A DNA stretch of 64,000 nt. Source: Wurfbainia villosa. Its lineage: Eukaryota > Streptophyta > Magnoliopsida > Zingiberales > Zingiberaceae. Under the pieces are notes generated by a model, which saw only the letters and a list, made by a program, of their open reading frames with translations, searched no databases and was not told where the DNA came from. This document shows positions 33,758 through 47,039 of the stretch, piece after piece (the stretch's first letter is position 1; each line of letters opens with the position of its first letter). The position numbers and the translations under genes were made by a program. The DNA is taken from contig CM045988.1 in assembly GCA_025175895.1 (NCBI GenBank), forward strand, positions 90,741,137-90,805,136, written 5' to 3'.

Positions 33758-34914
33758 TGTCAAGTCTCGAAAAAAAAACACAGTCATCGAAGATGATAAA
33801 ATAATAATAATAAAAATAATAATAACAATAATAACAATAATAAAATGATAAAAATACACGGGCGTATGTCATCGGAAAAGGAGGATAAATTTCGAGGTCT
33901 AGTTATACCCTAAATAAGCGCAGTTGAGGGGCATAAAGGGGAAAAAATCCTAAACCCATTTAACTGGCCGAACCCTTTTCTTTTCTTTTTCTTTTTCCCT
34001 TCTTTTTCTATCTCACGCCCGTCTTCTGTTCGCGAGCCGCCGCAGACGTCGAAATGGGCAATCGACGAAACCCTTCCGCCGGAGACGACGCCAAGCCGCC
34101 GGAGCTACACCGACCCTCCTCCCTCATCTTCACGGTAAGTAGTCTCTGGCTAGGGCTGGCAAGGGCGGAGAGTTTAGCCGAATTTCTTTTGGACTTTCGC
34201 GGCGAGAATGAGTCGGGATTTTAGGGATTTAATCGTGCCGGAGTAATGGGATTCCAGATTGGGTTCTAGCAGGCTTCATGGTGGATTTTCGATATTGTTA
34301 GGAATGGGTTGAGCGAGGGAAAATCGGTGGAGCTTGGCTACCCGACGGCTTGGAGGAGTTAAAGAGTAGAGAGCTCACGGGAAGGGGTTAGGGATTTCGA
34401 TCCTTGGGCTGTAATGGGAGTTCTCGATGAGAGGTGATTGGAACCGGTGGATTGGGGGTACTCGGCAGGTGAGGGGCAGGGGAAAAGGAATGGGTAAACA
34501 GATTTGTGTTGTTGGGAGGGAAGGGGATCGGTTTAGGATTTTAGGATCGCTTTTGATGAATTTATGCGTGGATTGGTATTGTGGGTTTCATCCAGTAGGG
34601 TGGTAATAACTGAGTATACAAATGTTGGGGTCATTATGAATTGAGTGGGCTGAGTGATGTGTATGAGGGTTAAATATTCAGTTAATAGCCAGATAAATGT
34701 TTAATAGATGTAAGGAGTAGTTTGTTTGAAAGGAATCAGCATGCTACGGTGGATATAAATTTGTATGTACATGAACATTATGTCCGTAGATGATTCTTGC
34801 TATATTTGTTATCGGTCAGCATGTTTAGTTAATCCTTCATAAGTTTTTTCTTAATGCTATAAATGATATGTAATATGTGATAAATATCATCTACCTGTGT
34901 ATGAGGTCAGATGC

Positions 34915-34972
<58 letters not shown>

Positions 34973-36168
34973 TGGTTTAGTTATCATCTACCTGTGTATG
35001 AGGTTGGATGCTATATGTATATGTGTGTACTTACCATCTACCTGTGTATGAGGTTAAATGTTATATGTAGATATATATATATATAATTGTTCACCCATGA
35101 TGTTTACTGTTATTATTTTTAGTTAATTGTTCATCCAAATCTTTCTTGTGCCCTGATGTTATGTAAATAAGTTATATTATCATCTACCTGTGTGTGAGGT
35201 TAGATGCTATATGTATATGTGTGTAATTATCATCTACCTGTGTATGAGGTTAGATGCTATATGTATATGGGCGTAATTACCATCTACCTGTGTATGAGGT
35301 TAGATGCTATATATTTAGATATAAATGTTCACCCATGATGTTCTATGTTATCCTTCTGTGACTAAGTATGATAGAAAATGACAGAAATTCTTTAATTAGC
35401 TAACTGTATGTACATGAACATTATTGGTGCCCGGACGGGTTGGGCTCCCCGGGTTGAGCTCCGGGGAGGGCCCACCTCAAATTGACTGATGACTGATGAC
35501 TGATTCCCTTAATTTCTTTCTAGAGGTACCTCAGGATTGCACAAGAAAATAAGGTATTTGACTGGCTCAGCATGTCAAATGCATAATGCGAGGTACCACG
35601 AGGGTTTATGTTTAGGTACAGTTAGCATAACAGAAAGGCATGATTGGGTTCGCAATACTTGTTATAATGGTATGTTGCTAAAAGTATTGGTTATGTTACA
35701 TACTGACTTACAGAAAGTGCAATAATAAAATGTATGTTGAGCAACAGTAGTTTACATTTACAGTTGAAGAGATTTAGGTTTCCTGTTGAATTTTCCTCCC
35801 TGTGTTGTATCCCTATCATTGATCTACTTACTGGGCTGTGAACTCATGATTTCACATAATATTTTCAGGTAGGGAACAGGAATCCCAGATTGAGATGCAA
35901 GAAGCGGAGGTGGTGTAACTGAGGAGATGATGATGAGCATGACACACATTGTCCGGGACATCTATGATACAGGGTTTCCAGTTTGGGGGAGTTGATTTTG
36001 ATGTTCTATTTTTCTTCAGTTTGAGAGGGTATAGTGTGTGTAGTTGAGACTGCTAAACTGAATGGAATAAAATAAACTTGGTGTCGGGTGTTCCGATCTT
36101 GTGTATAATTGGTAATATTGATGTGTGATTTGGGATTAAGTATATGCATACTGAGTTAGGTCTTTTCA
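33758..36168 (+). repeat. Gypsy 3' LTR (2411 bp)
   Basis: It runs from TGTCAAGTCTCG to GGTCTTTTCA. It is nearly identical to 26604-29142 apart from scattered changes and the shorter TA run (34919-34970). One change turns the ATG before GTAAGTAG into ACG. Followed by the target duplication GATGG. Confidence 0.92.
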
Positions 36169-36173
36169 GATGG

Positions 36174-36763
36174 TCTATCCGTTGGAACTTATCCAACGTG
36201 GCACATGTTATTGTCTCACAACGGCTATAGGGTAGTCGATTGATGGTCCCAATCAGTCGACTGCTAGGCGAAAATCGGCTCGAATGCAGGTTATAAAAGC
36301 AACTCGGAAGGAGGGTTTTTTCCATGGTTCTCTTGGGCGATTTGGAAGGGAATAATTGGTTCTTTCCAGTCCTTTAAGGCTAGTCCAAGGCAATCAAAGA
36401 TCAAGCAATCAAAAGAGCATTTGTAAAGTTTTCTTTACATAGATTATTGTATTCATTATTATATTACTTTTGTAATCGTTGTAAGAGGTTTCTCTGCCTC
36501 CGAATTGTTCCGAGGAGTTATTTGAGTAGTGATGTGTGATTAGCATCACTAGGGCTCTTACGAGCCCAATCCATAGAGTAGGAACCATTCGATTCCGAAC
36601 CACATTACATCTTGTGTTATGATTGTGCTTGTATTTATTTTCATTGTATATTTTGTATTTCCGCTATGTATTAATATTTTGTAGCAAGCATGTTCGAATG
36701 ATAATCCATCGACAAGCGACGTCGCTATTCATTCCCCCTCTAGTGATCATAAAGGTCCCTACA
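36174..36763 (+). repeat. E 5' LTR, second part
   Basis: It continues the LTR left at 26603: TCTATCCGTTGGAACTTATC matches the 3' LTR at 41160. TATAAAAG at 36292-36299 is the likely TATA box. Ends GGTCCCTACA and is followed by the PBS TGGTATCAAAGC at 36766-36777. Confidence 0.88.
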
Positions 36764-36832
36764 ATTGGTATCAAAGCTAGAGGCTCTTCTACGGATTAAC
36801 AACCGGGAGCAAAGACACTAGAGGGTGAAGAG

Positions 36833-38466
36833 ATGGATTTCGAAGAACAACTAGGATGGGATATCAACACATCGGTGCCTTACAATTTCTATGGACAAGA
36901 AGGATTTAGGCATGAAAGGCAAGAATGGAAGACTTCTTGATGATGAGGGACCTTGAGGAGTGATCCACCCTAATGGAAGAATTCGAATATCTAAGATGAC
37001 CCAAGGGAGGATATCTCAAGAAGAAGAGATTAACTCAAGATCAACTACAAAAATCCGAAACAAATGATAAGGTGATCAATATGGTAGTTGATTTAATTCC
37101 TAATGAATTATTGTCCAAAATAGGTGGATTTCAAGATGCCAAGGATCTATGGATAAAATTAGAAATGCTTCATAAAAAATTCAAACCAACACAAGAAGAA
37201 GAGAACTCATCCTCACAGAGAGTGAGGATTCGGAAGTTGAAGATGAGTCAACATCCGGGTCAAAGGAAGAGGAAGAAAAGATGGAAGAAACCTCCACCTC
37301 TAGGATTGAGAGAGAGGAGATTAGGGTGTCCACACCGGAGCAATCTCAAGAAGAACCATCCACCTCCGGTCGAGAGGAAGAGAAAGCTCGGGACTCCCCT
37401 ACCATGGAAGGTAACTCAAGCATTTCAATAAAGAATAAAATTCATATTATATGCTTTGAGTGCAGGGAGCAAGGACATTACAAGAGTAAGTATTCAAAAA
37501 GAGTTAAGAAGACTCCACCGGCTCTTAGAAGTCAAGGGAAAGCTAAGGATGCCGGTGCCCCGACTAGGAAGAGCAAGGAGCACGTGGTGTATTTCAAGTA
37601 CTAACAACAGAGTCACTATAGGAGTCAATGCCCTAGGAGAAAGGAAGAAGCATCACAAGTAGGGAGAGCTAAGGCAAACCCTAAGGTAACCTTTAAGTAT
37701 GCATCTTCTTCAATTAAAAGTCAAAAACATGCTTTTAATTCACTTGCTATTTATCATAAAGAGAATGTTAAAAATAGTAGACACTATTGCCTAGGTGCTA
37801 AGAGTTACACTTTTAAGGATAATGAGAAATTTGAGAATAATATCCCTAAAAATATTTTACCTAAGGTAAGCATTAGGAAGATTGAAGACCATCTAGGTTT
37901 TAAACCAAAGAACCTTAGACATATGCCTAGGAAGTTTCATGTCCAAAGAATAGATGCAAAATCAAAAATTGAATAATTATAGTTAGAAAATCAAGCCTTG
38001 AGGTCAAGACTTGAGAAATTTGAAAAGATCCTTAGAAATATACAAAATCAAATGCAAGAGTCAAATAGTCAAAGCTTAGGGTCTAGGAGTCAAAGTCAAA
38101 GACTTAGGAAACAAGAACCATCCAAGGGCAAGCTTAAGCCCAAAAAGATCTATCATAGTGTTCCATTTGATTATGGAACTCAAACTAGGTCTAGAAAAAC
38201 CAATATTAATAGGGAAGTTATCCCTAAGGTTGACCAAGGTAAATGCCTAGTGGCTAGGGTTTCAAGGAAACCTAGGCAAGCCACTAAGAATGTTACAAGG
38301 GGAGTCACCTTTAGAGTTAACCTAGGCAAGACCCAAATGACCAAGGCTACTAAGCCTAAGGGTCATTAGGAGGGTATCTAGGGAAGTTATCCCTAGCGAA
38401 TATCTAGTAAACCCAAGGAGCTCAAATAGGTATTGGGTTCCTAGGAGCGTGATCGATTCACACTAA
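36833..38466 (+). pseudogene. Gag of element E, broken
   Basis: From ATG 36833 the sequence reads MDFEEQLGWDINTSVPY, then two adjacent stops. Later pieces are in several frames: VVDLIPNELLSKIGGFQDAK near 37080, a zinc knuckle with its last Cys replaced by Tyr (CFECREQGHYKSKY) near 37450-37495, Lys/Arg-rich stretches, a long basic tail near 38000-38360, and the end YLVNPRSSNRYWVPRS with a stop at 38464-38466. This is a Gag of the same broad type as in A, but a separate subfamily closer to C. No protease, integrase or RT follows. Confidence 0.8.
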
Positions 38467-40310
38467 ATGGGTTTAGGTGTGTCAACCTTGAATGGATAGG
38501 TAGTTAACTTAACCATGGTAAATGTGACACTTTAGGTTATTTTCAAGGTTATAGATGCCTTGGAAATAAGTTTGAATTATAATCCTAAGAGATTTTAGGA
38601 TGTGTCAATATATCTTGAAGATTATGAAAAATCAATTAAATTGACACAAATTAGGTTTAGAGGTCATAATATGTCATTTTGGGTTTTTGACACACTTAAG
38701 AGATAATTGATAATATGGAAAAATGGGTTTAATGATAACAAATGATAATTAATACTAAAATTTAGGTATTATCTACCTCTATATTTTATTTATCATGCTT
38801 GATTTGTCATATAACATGTCATGACATCATATCTATTTTTAAATTATATAATATGTCATGATCATGCTTAGGGTTAAGGTTTTATGTCATGTATGCTTAG
38901 ACTCCATTTTATGTCATAATATCATGATTATGATCACATGTCTATTTATATCATCATTAATGTTATAATCATTCAAGCATTAATAAAAATTGAGTTAAGG
39001 ATAATTGGCATGACTTGAACTCCCATGTATAAGGGAATCAAGTAGTATTGCCTTAGAAAAATACATGAAACCCTAGTTTAGGAGAACAAAATCCACATCT
39101 CATAATCACATTGACTTGTGTGTGTTTGATACGCCCTAGATATATGTGAGATGTTAGAATATGAGTTAAGTTCAAGGTGCATAATTTTTGCATCTAGATG
39201 AACTCAAACTCATCTAAAATCATGGGTGGATCATGGGGAAAGCTAATGTGAAAGTCATGTGTATTGAGCCCATTGATCATGATCCAATATAAGGTTTTAA
39301 AAATATTTTAAAATCATTTTGAAAAACCTTGGTGAAGTCTATCTTGTGATAGCAATCACCATTGATGAAATTGATACAAAGTGAGCTAAAACATTGAAGT
39401 TTTTCTCACTTTTGAACTTTATGTCAATTTCGCTATTTTATGGATAAAATATTTTTCACCCATTGTATGTGTTATAAGTATTATATGTATGAATTTTCAT
39501 GATTTTTTGAATTACCTATAATTACTTATGCTTTTTGCAATTTCGATTCTGATAACTGAAATTCAAAATTTCAGTTATCAGTCGACTGCCGCTTGATGGT
39601 AGTCAACTGATGGGTAGTTCAGTCGACTGGTATATGAAGGAGTTGACTGCTAGCCTGATTTCGGGTAAATAAGGTTTGTTTAGCCTGATTTTAGCTATGT
39701 TAGGGTTCCCTAATTGCTCCTAACCCTAGGATATGCTTTGAAAAGTATTAGAAAGAGTGAAAATTCATTGGATATGGATTAGGAGAGTTATTAGGGTGTG
39801 TATCAATTTTTAAGGTGTTGGAAAGTTTAATGTTGAACTTTGAACCTTAATTTTTGATGGTTTAGTGTTCCTATAGGCTTAGGGACTTTACAAAGACATT
39901 GTTAGTGCAATGGTCAAGGGGGAGCAAGTCTTTAGGGGGAGGTATCCATCATGAAATGATGGATGTATTTCTTCCTCATGAGGGGGGAGAAATGGGAATG
40001 TGAAATGTCCAATTTAAAAATTGAGAAAGTTTATAGGAGTGTCTCTCTTAAGTGATATGAGACTTATCACTAGGAAGATTGTAGGCATCCCAGGTGTTTT
40101 TGGATCAAGGGGGAGAATGTAAGATCTCATTGGGATATGAGACATTGACCTCCTTGGAGAGAACCTTTTCGATGTTAGTCAAAAAGAGGGGGACTTTATG
40201 AGGAGAATTTATGAGATTACCAATTTTGGAAAATTGGTAAAAAGTTTTGAGTTAGGTGGCCTAACTCAATGGTGTTTGTGGTTTTTGTCAAACATCAAAA
40301 AGGGGAAGAT
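38467..40310 (+). other. 3' non-coding part of element E
   Basis: There is no coding frame of note. Polypurine words AAGGGGGAGCAAG, GGGGGAG and AAGGGGGAGAATG occur at about 39917-40116 ahead of the PPT AAAAAGGGGAAGAT (40297-40310). CAGTCGACTG-type words occur at about 39580-39650. It matches, reversed, 42969-44790 in element C. Confidence 0.7.
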
Positions 40311-41773
40311 TGTTGGTGCAATCGGCTAAGGTCACGATTGACCAAACTCGAGTTTGACTCAAGCGATGTTTTGATATTCGACAAAAACATATGACAATGT
40401 GATTGTCAAGGTAAAGTCCAAGTCATGGTTACTTGGCATGGAAAGTCCAAGTGGGACACTTGACATTGGAAAAGTCCAAGTCTTGAGTATTTGACATGTA
40501 AAGTCCAAGTATGAGTCTTGGCAAAGAAAAGTCCAACATTGGTTGGCAAGGAAAGTCTAAGCATGGGTCTTGGCAAAGGAAAGTCCAAGCATGGGTCTTG
40601 GCATGGAAAGTTCAACATGGATTGGCAAGGGAAAGTCCAAACTTGAGTCTTGGCATTTGAGAAGTCCAAGGAGAATATTGGTGGTGTAAAGTCCAAATGT
40701 GAAGTCTTTGCAGCATAAGTCCAATAGTTGGTGGCATAAAGTTTAAGCGTGGTCTTGGAAGCGTAAGCCCAATGTGTCTTGGCAGTGTAGACCACATTAG
40801 CATGACAATAGCTGATGGAAGCACCTGAAGGCTAACGTATAAATGAACAAGTCATGGATGACTTGGAGGGATCCGATAGACGTGAGACTGATGGAGGTGG
40901 CTAGAAGGCTTAGGTCTAGGCTAAGGGTGGTCTAGCAAGTATGGGAGCATCATACTTGGGTTAAAACCTCATGTTTGAGGTGTATCTGTCGACTGAGACT
41001 ATGGTCAATCGACTAATGGGAGTCAACTAGGGTTTGACTGCAGGAAGTGCCCTAGCGATCATTTGCCCGGCATTGAAGTCGGAATCAAGCGATGGTCGGG
41101 CTCTCCAATCGAGTGATCAGCCCAAGCACTCGACTGATTGAGCTATCAGTCAACTGATGGTCTATCCGTTGGAACTTATCCAACGTGGCACATACCGTTG
41201 TCTCACAACAGCTACAGGGCAATCGATTGATGGTCCCGATCAGTCGACTGCTAAGCGAAAATCAGTTCGAATACAGGTTATAAAAGCAGCTTGGAAGGAG
41301 GGTTTTTGCCATGGTTCTCTTGGGCGATTTGGAGGGGAATAGTTGGTGTTTTCCAGTCCTTCAAGGCTAGTCCAAGGCTACCAAAGATCAAGCAATCAAA
41401 TGAGAATTTGTAAAGTTTTCTTTACATAGATTGTTGTATTCATTATTGTATTTACTTGTATTCTTATTATATTACTTTTGTAATTGTTGTAAGAGGTTTC
41501 TCCGCCTCCGAATTGTTCCGAGAATGAGTTATTTGAGTAGTGGTGTGTGATTGACATCACTAAGGCTCTTACGAGCCCAATCAGTGGAGTAGAAATCATT
41601 CGGTTCTGAACCACGTTACATCTTGTGTTGTGATTGTGCTTGTATTTATTTTCATTATATATTTTGTATTTCCGCTGCGTATTAACATTTTGTAGCAAGC
41701 ACATTCGAACGATAATCCATCGACAAGCGACGACGTTATTCACCCCCCTCTAGCGGTCACGAAGGTCCCTACA
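40311..41773 (+). repeat. E 3' LTR (1463 bp)
   Basis: It runs from TGTTGGTGCAATC to GGTCCCTACA. It contains the array of AAAGTCCAAG units (40400-40790), CAGTCGACTG-type words, and TATAAAAG at 41279-41286. Compared with the 5' LTR, the stretch around 41055-41095 is replaced by unrelated GATC-rich sequence. Confidence 0.9.
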
Positions 41774-42548
41774 ATTTTCTGTGAGTTCTTTACAGGAATC
41801 TATGACTTAATATCATCTACAACCTGAGATTGTCCTAGTTGAGAGTGCCCTAGTTGAGCCTAAAAAGATAGGGTGTGTTTGGATTATTACTGCACTAGTG
41901 TTTGTCTTAGTGAGAGTAGTAATTGTCTATATATCTTATTAGAGTTGTTTTTATTATGAGTAGTAAGAATATTACATATAACATTCTTAGTAAAGTTTGT
42001 TATGTGTTAACAATCTACAACATGTTTATGTTAATAATATATTTATTCAAAATGATTTGTTTATTTTATGCTATCACTTTATATGATGCATGATATTTAT
42101 TTATTGCAATATACTTTATGATAAGTTCATTATGAGTATAACTATAAATGATTAATTCATTTAATGCTAAATATTATGATTGTACAATGATTAAGTCCAT
42201 TAGATGGGATGTATGTAATAGAATAGATCGATATAAGTCAGATTGACATATACAAATGATGAGTGAGAACATATTTGTCACTTGATTTTGTAAACCAATT
42301 CAAATTTATATTGAGTCAATCAGAGATTATATACATAGAACATACACTGAATATTGAATAATTTATTTATTTATAGTAGATTATGATAACAAAGAACATC
42401 ATAGCTGAATTTAATAAAGGTGAGACACTTAATGGGGAAAACTATAAGATCTAGCACTTCAAGATTCAATATGTTCTTGAGGAACAAGAAATTCTAGAGG
42501 TTGTACATCAGATTTTGGTAGAACCTATTGATGGTTCTTTGGGACTTT
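41774..42548 (+). pseudogene. D2: tail-anchor end of the extra frame, spacer and gag start
   Basis: 41779-41942 continues the frame cut at 25762 and ends in the hydrophobic stretch IITALVFVLVRVVIVYISY, matching the D1 anchor. 41943-42382 is the AT-rich spacer ending in TTTATTTATAG. At ATG 42383 the gag start MITKNIIAEFNKGETL is read, with a TAG soon after, and it breaks off near 42545 where element C begins. Confidence 0.75.
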
Positions 42549-42968
42549 AGGACTTCTCCATTGTCAAACCTCAATGCCTGGACTTTTACTGCCAAAACTA
42601 CACACTTAGACTTACGTGACCAAGACTACTCTCTTAGACTTTCCATTTGCCATGTATCCAAATTTGGACTTCTCCATTGCCAAGAATCCAATCTAGGACT
42701 TTCCTTGCAAAGTCTCCGAACTTGGACTTCTACTCAAGTCTCACTCGAGCTAGGTTAACCTTAACCTGAAGTCGATTGCTCCAACAATCACCTCCTAATA
42801 TTCTTCCCCATATAACATTGGATATCTCAAACATCCACTTGTCATATGATCAATATATAGTCAAAACCATATTGTTAAACAATGGTCAAATCCACTGTCA
42901 AACATCAAAATCCTAATTGAGTCTCACTCGAGTCTAGTCAATCGTGACCTGAGTTGATTGCACCAACA
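42549..42968 (-). repeat. C 3' LTR, truncated
   Basis: It matches the right 420 bp of 57315-58930, including ATTGCTCCAACAATC, AACATCCACTTGTCAT and the end GATTGCACCAACA. The PPT on the minus strand is just right of it (AATCTCCTCCTTTTT reversed). The left border is set by where similarity to D2 gag stops. Confidence 0.8.
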
Positions 42969-44789
42969 ATCTCCTCCTTTTTAATATTTGACAATGCATT
43001 TAAGTTACGTTGTCTCATAAATCCAACTTAACTCTTCTTATGCCAAAGCATAATGAAGGTTTACCTAACTTAAACTATCACTTCTCCCTTTTTGGCATAC
43101 ATCAAAAAGCCTACAAAGGATTTACCATGTCTCATATCTCAATAAGATCCTACATTCTCCTCCTTAGTCAAAAATATCATAAACGCCTTCATTCTCTCTA
43201 GTGATATATCCCTTATCACTAAATTAAGGCAATTCTAACTTCTCCCCCTTTTTATCAAAAGGTCATCCATCATCTCTTGATGGACATACTCTCCCTAAAG
43301 GCTTACTCCCCCTTGACCATTGCGCCAACAATGTCCTTGGAGAATTCTTAAGCCTATAAAAAATCTAAACAATCAAAAATAGGGGTAAAAGTTCAAACTT
43401 AAACTTTAACCTCCCTTAAAATTCAATACTTCATCCTAAACAACTCTCCTATTCAGTTTCACTGAAATTCTCACCCTTCCAATACTTATCCAAGCATACC
43501 AAAGGGTTAGGAGTAGTTAAGATAGTCTAGGGTTGCTAACAATTAGCTGAACAGACCTTATTCAGCTAATATCAGATACGACAATCGACTGAAATCATAT
43601 ACCAGTCGATTGTACTACCACTAGTCGATTGTCATCCCTAGCAATAGAATGATTCTTGCAATTGCAGAAAATAATTTTTAGAAATGAAATTTTAAAAAGC
43701 ATAAGTAATTATACGTATTTTTAAAATTCATGAAACTTCATACGTACATTACTTATATGAAATACAATGGGTGAAAAATAATTTTATATGAAAATACCCA
43801 TTAAATTGAAATATTGATACAAAATTCAAAAGTATTGAAATCTTTCAATGTTTTGTCTAACTTTTTGTTAATATTATCAAAGGTGATTACTATCAAAAGA
43901 TAGACTTCAATAAGATTTTCTAAAATGGTTTTAAAATGTTTTCAAAATCTCAATTTCAATCATGGTCTATGAGCTAGATGTACATGACTTATACATTAGC
44001 TTTTCTCATGATTTGTTCCTATGATTTAAAAAGTTTTAGTTCATTTTAACGTACCATTACAAGTATATGAACTTAACTCATATTCCTAGCATTTCATATG
44101 TGTCTAAGGTGTATCAATACACACATATCATCCTTATAGTCTTTGTGAGACGTGAATTTTATTCTTCCCTAATCTAAGGGTTCATGTATTCTATCTAGGC
44201 ATACCCAATTTGATTCCCTTATCTAGGACATCAAATAATGTCATTGTCCTTAAATTCAATTTTAAAGTATCCTAATGTATGCATATAATCATGACATAAA
44301 TGATTTGCATAATTTAAGCATATTTACTCATAATTATGATGTCATGACATAATATAAAATTTACCTAAATATATATAAGCATGATATTAAACAACCCTAA
44401 TCATTATCATAACATTTTAAATAAACATATGAAGTATAATGTCAAGACATATATTATGGCAAATAAAGCATGACAAGTATATAGAATACCTAAGTCTTAA
44501 ACTAAATTTTCATTTTCTAAATTTATACTAATTTTGTTATAATATCCAATTTCCTTCAAGTGTGTCAAAATCCAAAATAGCACACTTTTGACTTTAATCC
44601 TATTTGTGTCAATTTTGATCAATTTTTCAACCTTTATAATTTCTATTAGCACATCCTAAATTTCTTTAGGATTAATTTCTAAACTCATTTTCAAGGTATC
44701 ACATAACCTTGAAAATGTCTTAAAGTGTCAATTTTATCATGGTTAGGTTAATTACACATTCATTTAATGTTGACACACCTTAAACTCAT
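42969..44789 (-). other. 3' non-coding part of element C
   Basis: This aligns in reverse to 38467-40310 of E: CCCCC-rich words (CTCCCCCTTTT, ACTCCCCCTTGACC) at 43230-43320 are the reversed polypurine words. CAGTCGATTG-type palindromes occur near 43570-43630. No gene. Confidence 0.7.
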
Positions 44790-45884
44790 TTAGCATGAAA
44801 GAATTATGGTCCTAGGAACTCAAAACCTATTTGAGCTTCTTGGATTTACCAAGTACTCACTAGGGATATCTTCCCTTAGTATCTTCCTCATGACCCTTCT
44901 AGGCTTGGAAGTCTTAGTCATTTGAGTCTTCTCAAGATTAACTCTAGGGATTGCCTCCTTTGTAACATTGTTAGTGGATTTCCTAAGTTTCTTGAAAATC
45001 TTGACCACTCGACACTTACTATGGTCAACTCAAGAAATGACTTCTCTTGTGACCTTGATATTCCTAGATCTAGGATTAGTTCCATAGTTAAATAAAATAT
45101 TATGATAGGTAGACTTAGGTTTGTGACCCAAATCCTTCTTGTCCTTAGATAGGTCTTGCCTCCTAGAACCTATATTTTGCCCATTTGACCCTTGAATCAT
45201 ATTTTCCATCTTCCAAAGGGTCTTCTTTAATTTCTTAAGCTTTGACCTTAAAGCTTGATTTTCTACCTCTAACTTGTCCAATTTTGATTGTCCATTATAT
45301 TTTTGGACATGATTCTTCTTCCTAGGCATATGTCTATCCTTCTTAGGGTTAATGTCTAGGTTCTCTACCTTCCTATCCTTAGGTATGTAGTCCTAGAGTT
45401 AATGAGTCTAGATTTGTCTCTAGATTTAAATTCATAGAATTTAACCCCTAAGCAAAAATACTTATTTCTAGCATACTTTTGATCATGAACAATAGCAAGT
45501 GCGTTAAGATCATTCATAGCATGCTTTTTATCCTTGCATATATAAAAAAAGAGCATTATTACATGTTACCTTAGGATTTGCCTTAGCTCCCCCTAGACTT
45601 GAGCTCTCCCCTTTATCCTTCCGAGGGTGCCTCCCCCTAAGACATTGGGTCTGGTAATGTGCTCCTTGCTCTTGCGTGTTGGGGCTCCAATCTCCTTGGT
45701 CTTTTCTTTTGCCTTTGGCACTTGAATTGTCTTCTTGGTCCTCTTTGGGCATTTCCTCTTGTAATGTCCTACTTCTCTACACTCAAAATATGTTATGTGA
45801 TTTTTATTTTTAATACCAATGTTTGAGTTACCTATAGAGGTGGTAGAAGAATCTTGAATTTGTTCTTGATTTGCTCCGAAGATA
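44790..45884 (-). pseudogene. Gag of element C, 3' part, broken
   Basis: On the minus strand from 45884: a zinc knuckle with its first Cys changed to Tyr (YFECREVGHYKRKC) near 45770, then Lys/Ser-rich sequence, RKKNHVQKYNGQSKLDKLEV near 45320, a coiled coil (LRSKLKKLKKTLWKME), and the end SEYLVNPRSSNRF followed by a stop near 44820. Several stops and shifts are present. The order and ends match element E, so it is the same Gag subfamily. Confidence 0.78.
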
Positions 45885-45889
45885 GATGG

Positions 45890-47039
45890 TGTAGGAACAT
45901 TGATGGCCGGCTAGAGGGGGATGAATATCCCTCAATCGTCGTATGATAAAATTGCTTGTCTACAAAGAATATTAGCGCAATGGAAACAAAACTAAACAAG
46001 CAATTAAGACAACAAAAAGATAAAACAATGTTAATTCACGGCCTCGCCGCTAATCCACGGTCCAATTCGTCTCCGGTGAATCACTCCAAAACCAATCCAC
46101 TATTGGTCTCTCCCTTTAGCCAAAGCAAGGTGGAGGTAAACTTTACAACAATGAGAACACTCCTTTTACAATAGATGTGAAAGAAAACTAGAAGAAGGAG
46201 TTTCAGCTTTGTGGGGCATTTAATAGGATGTTTAGAGCATGAACATTAACCATCTAAAAGCCCCCACCCTATCTTTTTATAGAGAAGAAGCAAATCTTCC
46301 CGTTGGACACTATCAGTCGATTGATGCTTTTATCAGTCGACTGATGTCAACTACAACGGCTTGTGACCAGGCCGGACTCGCGGGATCCGCAGCCACTTTC
46401 TCCAACAGTCAGATTATCATTCGACTGATGTCGACTTGTCAGTGGCGACTAACCACGTGCGTGCCGCGGTCTGTCGATCGGCTATTCTACTTGGTTCATG
46501 ACCAAACACCAGTCGATTTGCGATCGACTTGGAGAAGTTGAATGATGTCGGATAAACCTCAAACTTTATATCCGTTTGAGCATCCGGCGGTCGGGTAAAC
46601 CTCAACCCTTGCGGTCGAGCCTCCGACACTTAGCCATTCGGTCAAATTCACTTAATGAGCTACTTACATTTCACTCATTCTCTCATCTCACTTGAAATCC
46701 CTCGTCGAAGCTCTCTTCGTTAGCGATCACATCCCTCGGCAACATCAAGCGCACGGCTCTGCAATGCTCCTTCACGTCTCTTGCCCTCGAAGTCTACTTC
46801 CTTGGCTTCGCTTCAAGTCATCTCGTCCGGCGGTCCCTCGGATGCATCAAGCGCATGCACAGCTCTGCAATGCTCCTTCGCCGACTCAAGCACGAGGTTG
46901 TGAGTTGGTGAAACTTGCTAAAGTTCTATGTGTGAATTACTAAGTCCTGCAAGACTCCAATGCATATATCCAATCATCCTAACTTAAACCCTTTGCCACA
47001 CACATCAAAATCATATCACATGGGTTGATTGTCCTAACA
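45890..47039 (-). repeat. B 3' LTR
   Basis: In plus-strand order it starts TGTAGGAACATTGATGGCCG and ends GATTGTCCTAACA. The PPT follows at 47040-47053. TATAAAAA on the minus strand at 46281-46274. CAGTCGA-type words at about 46310-46520. Confidence 0.9.
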
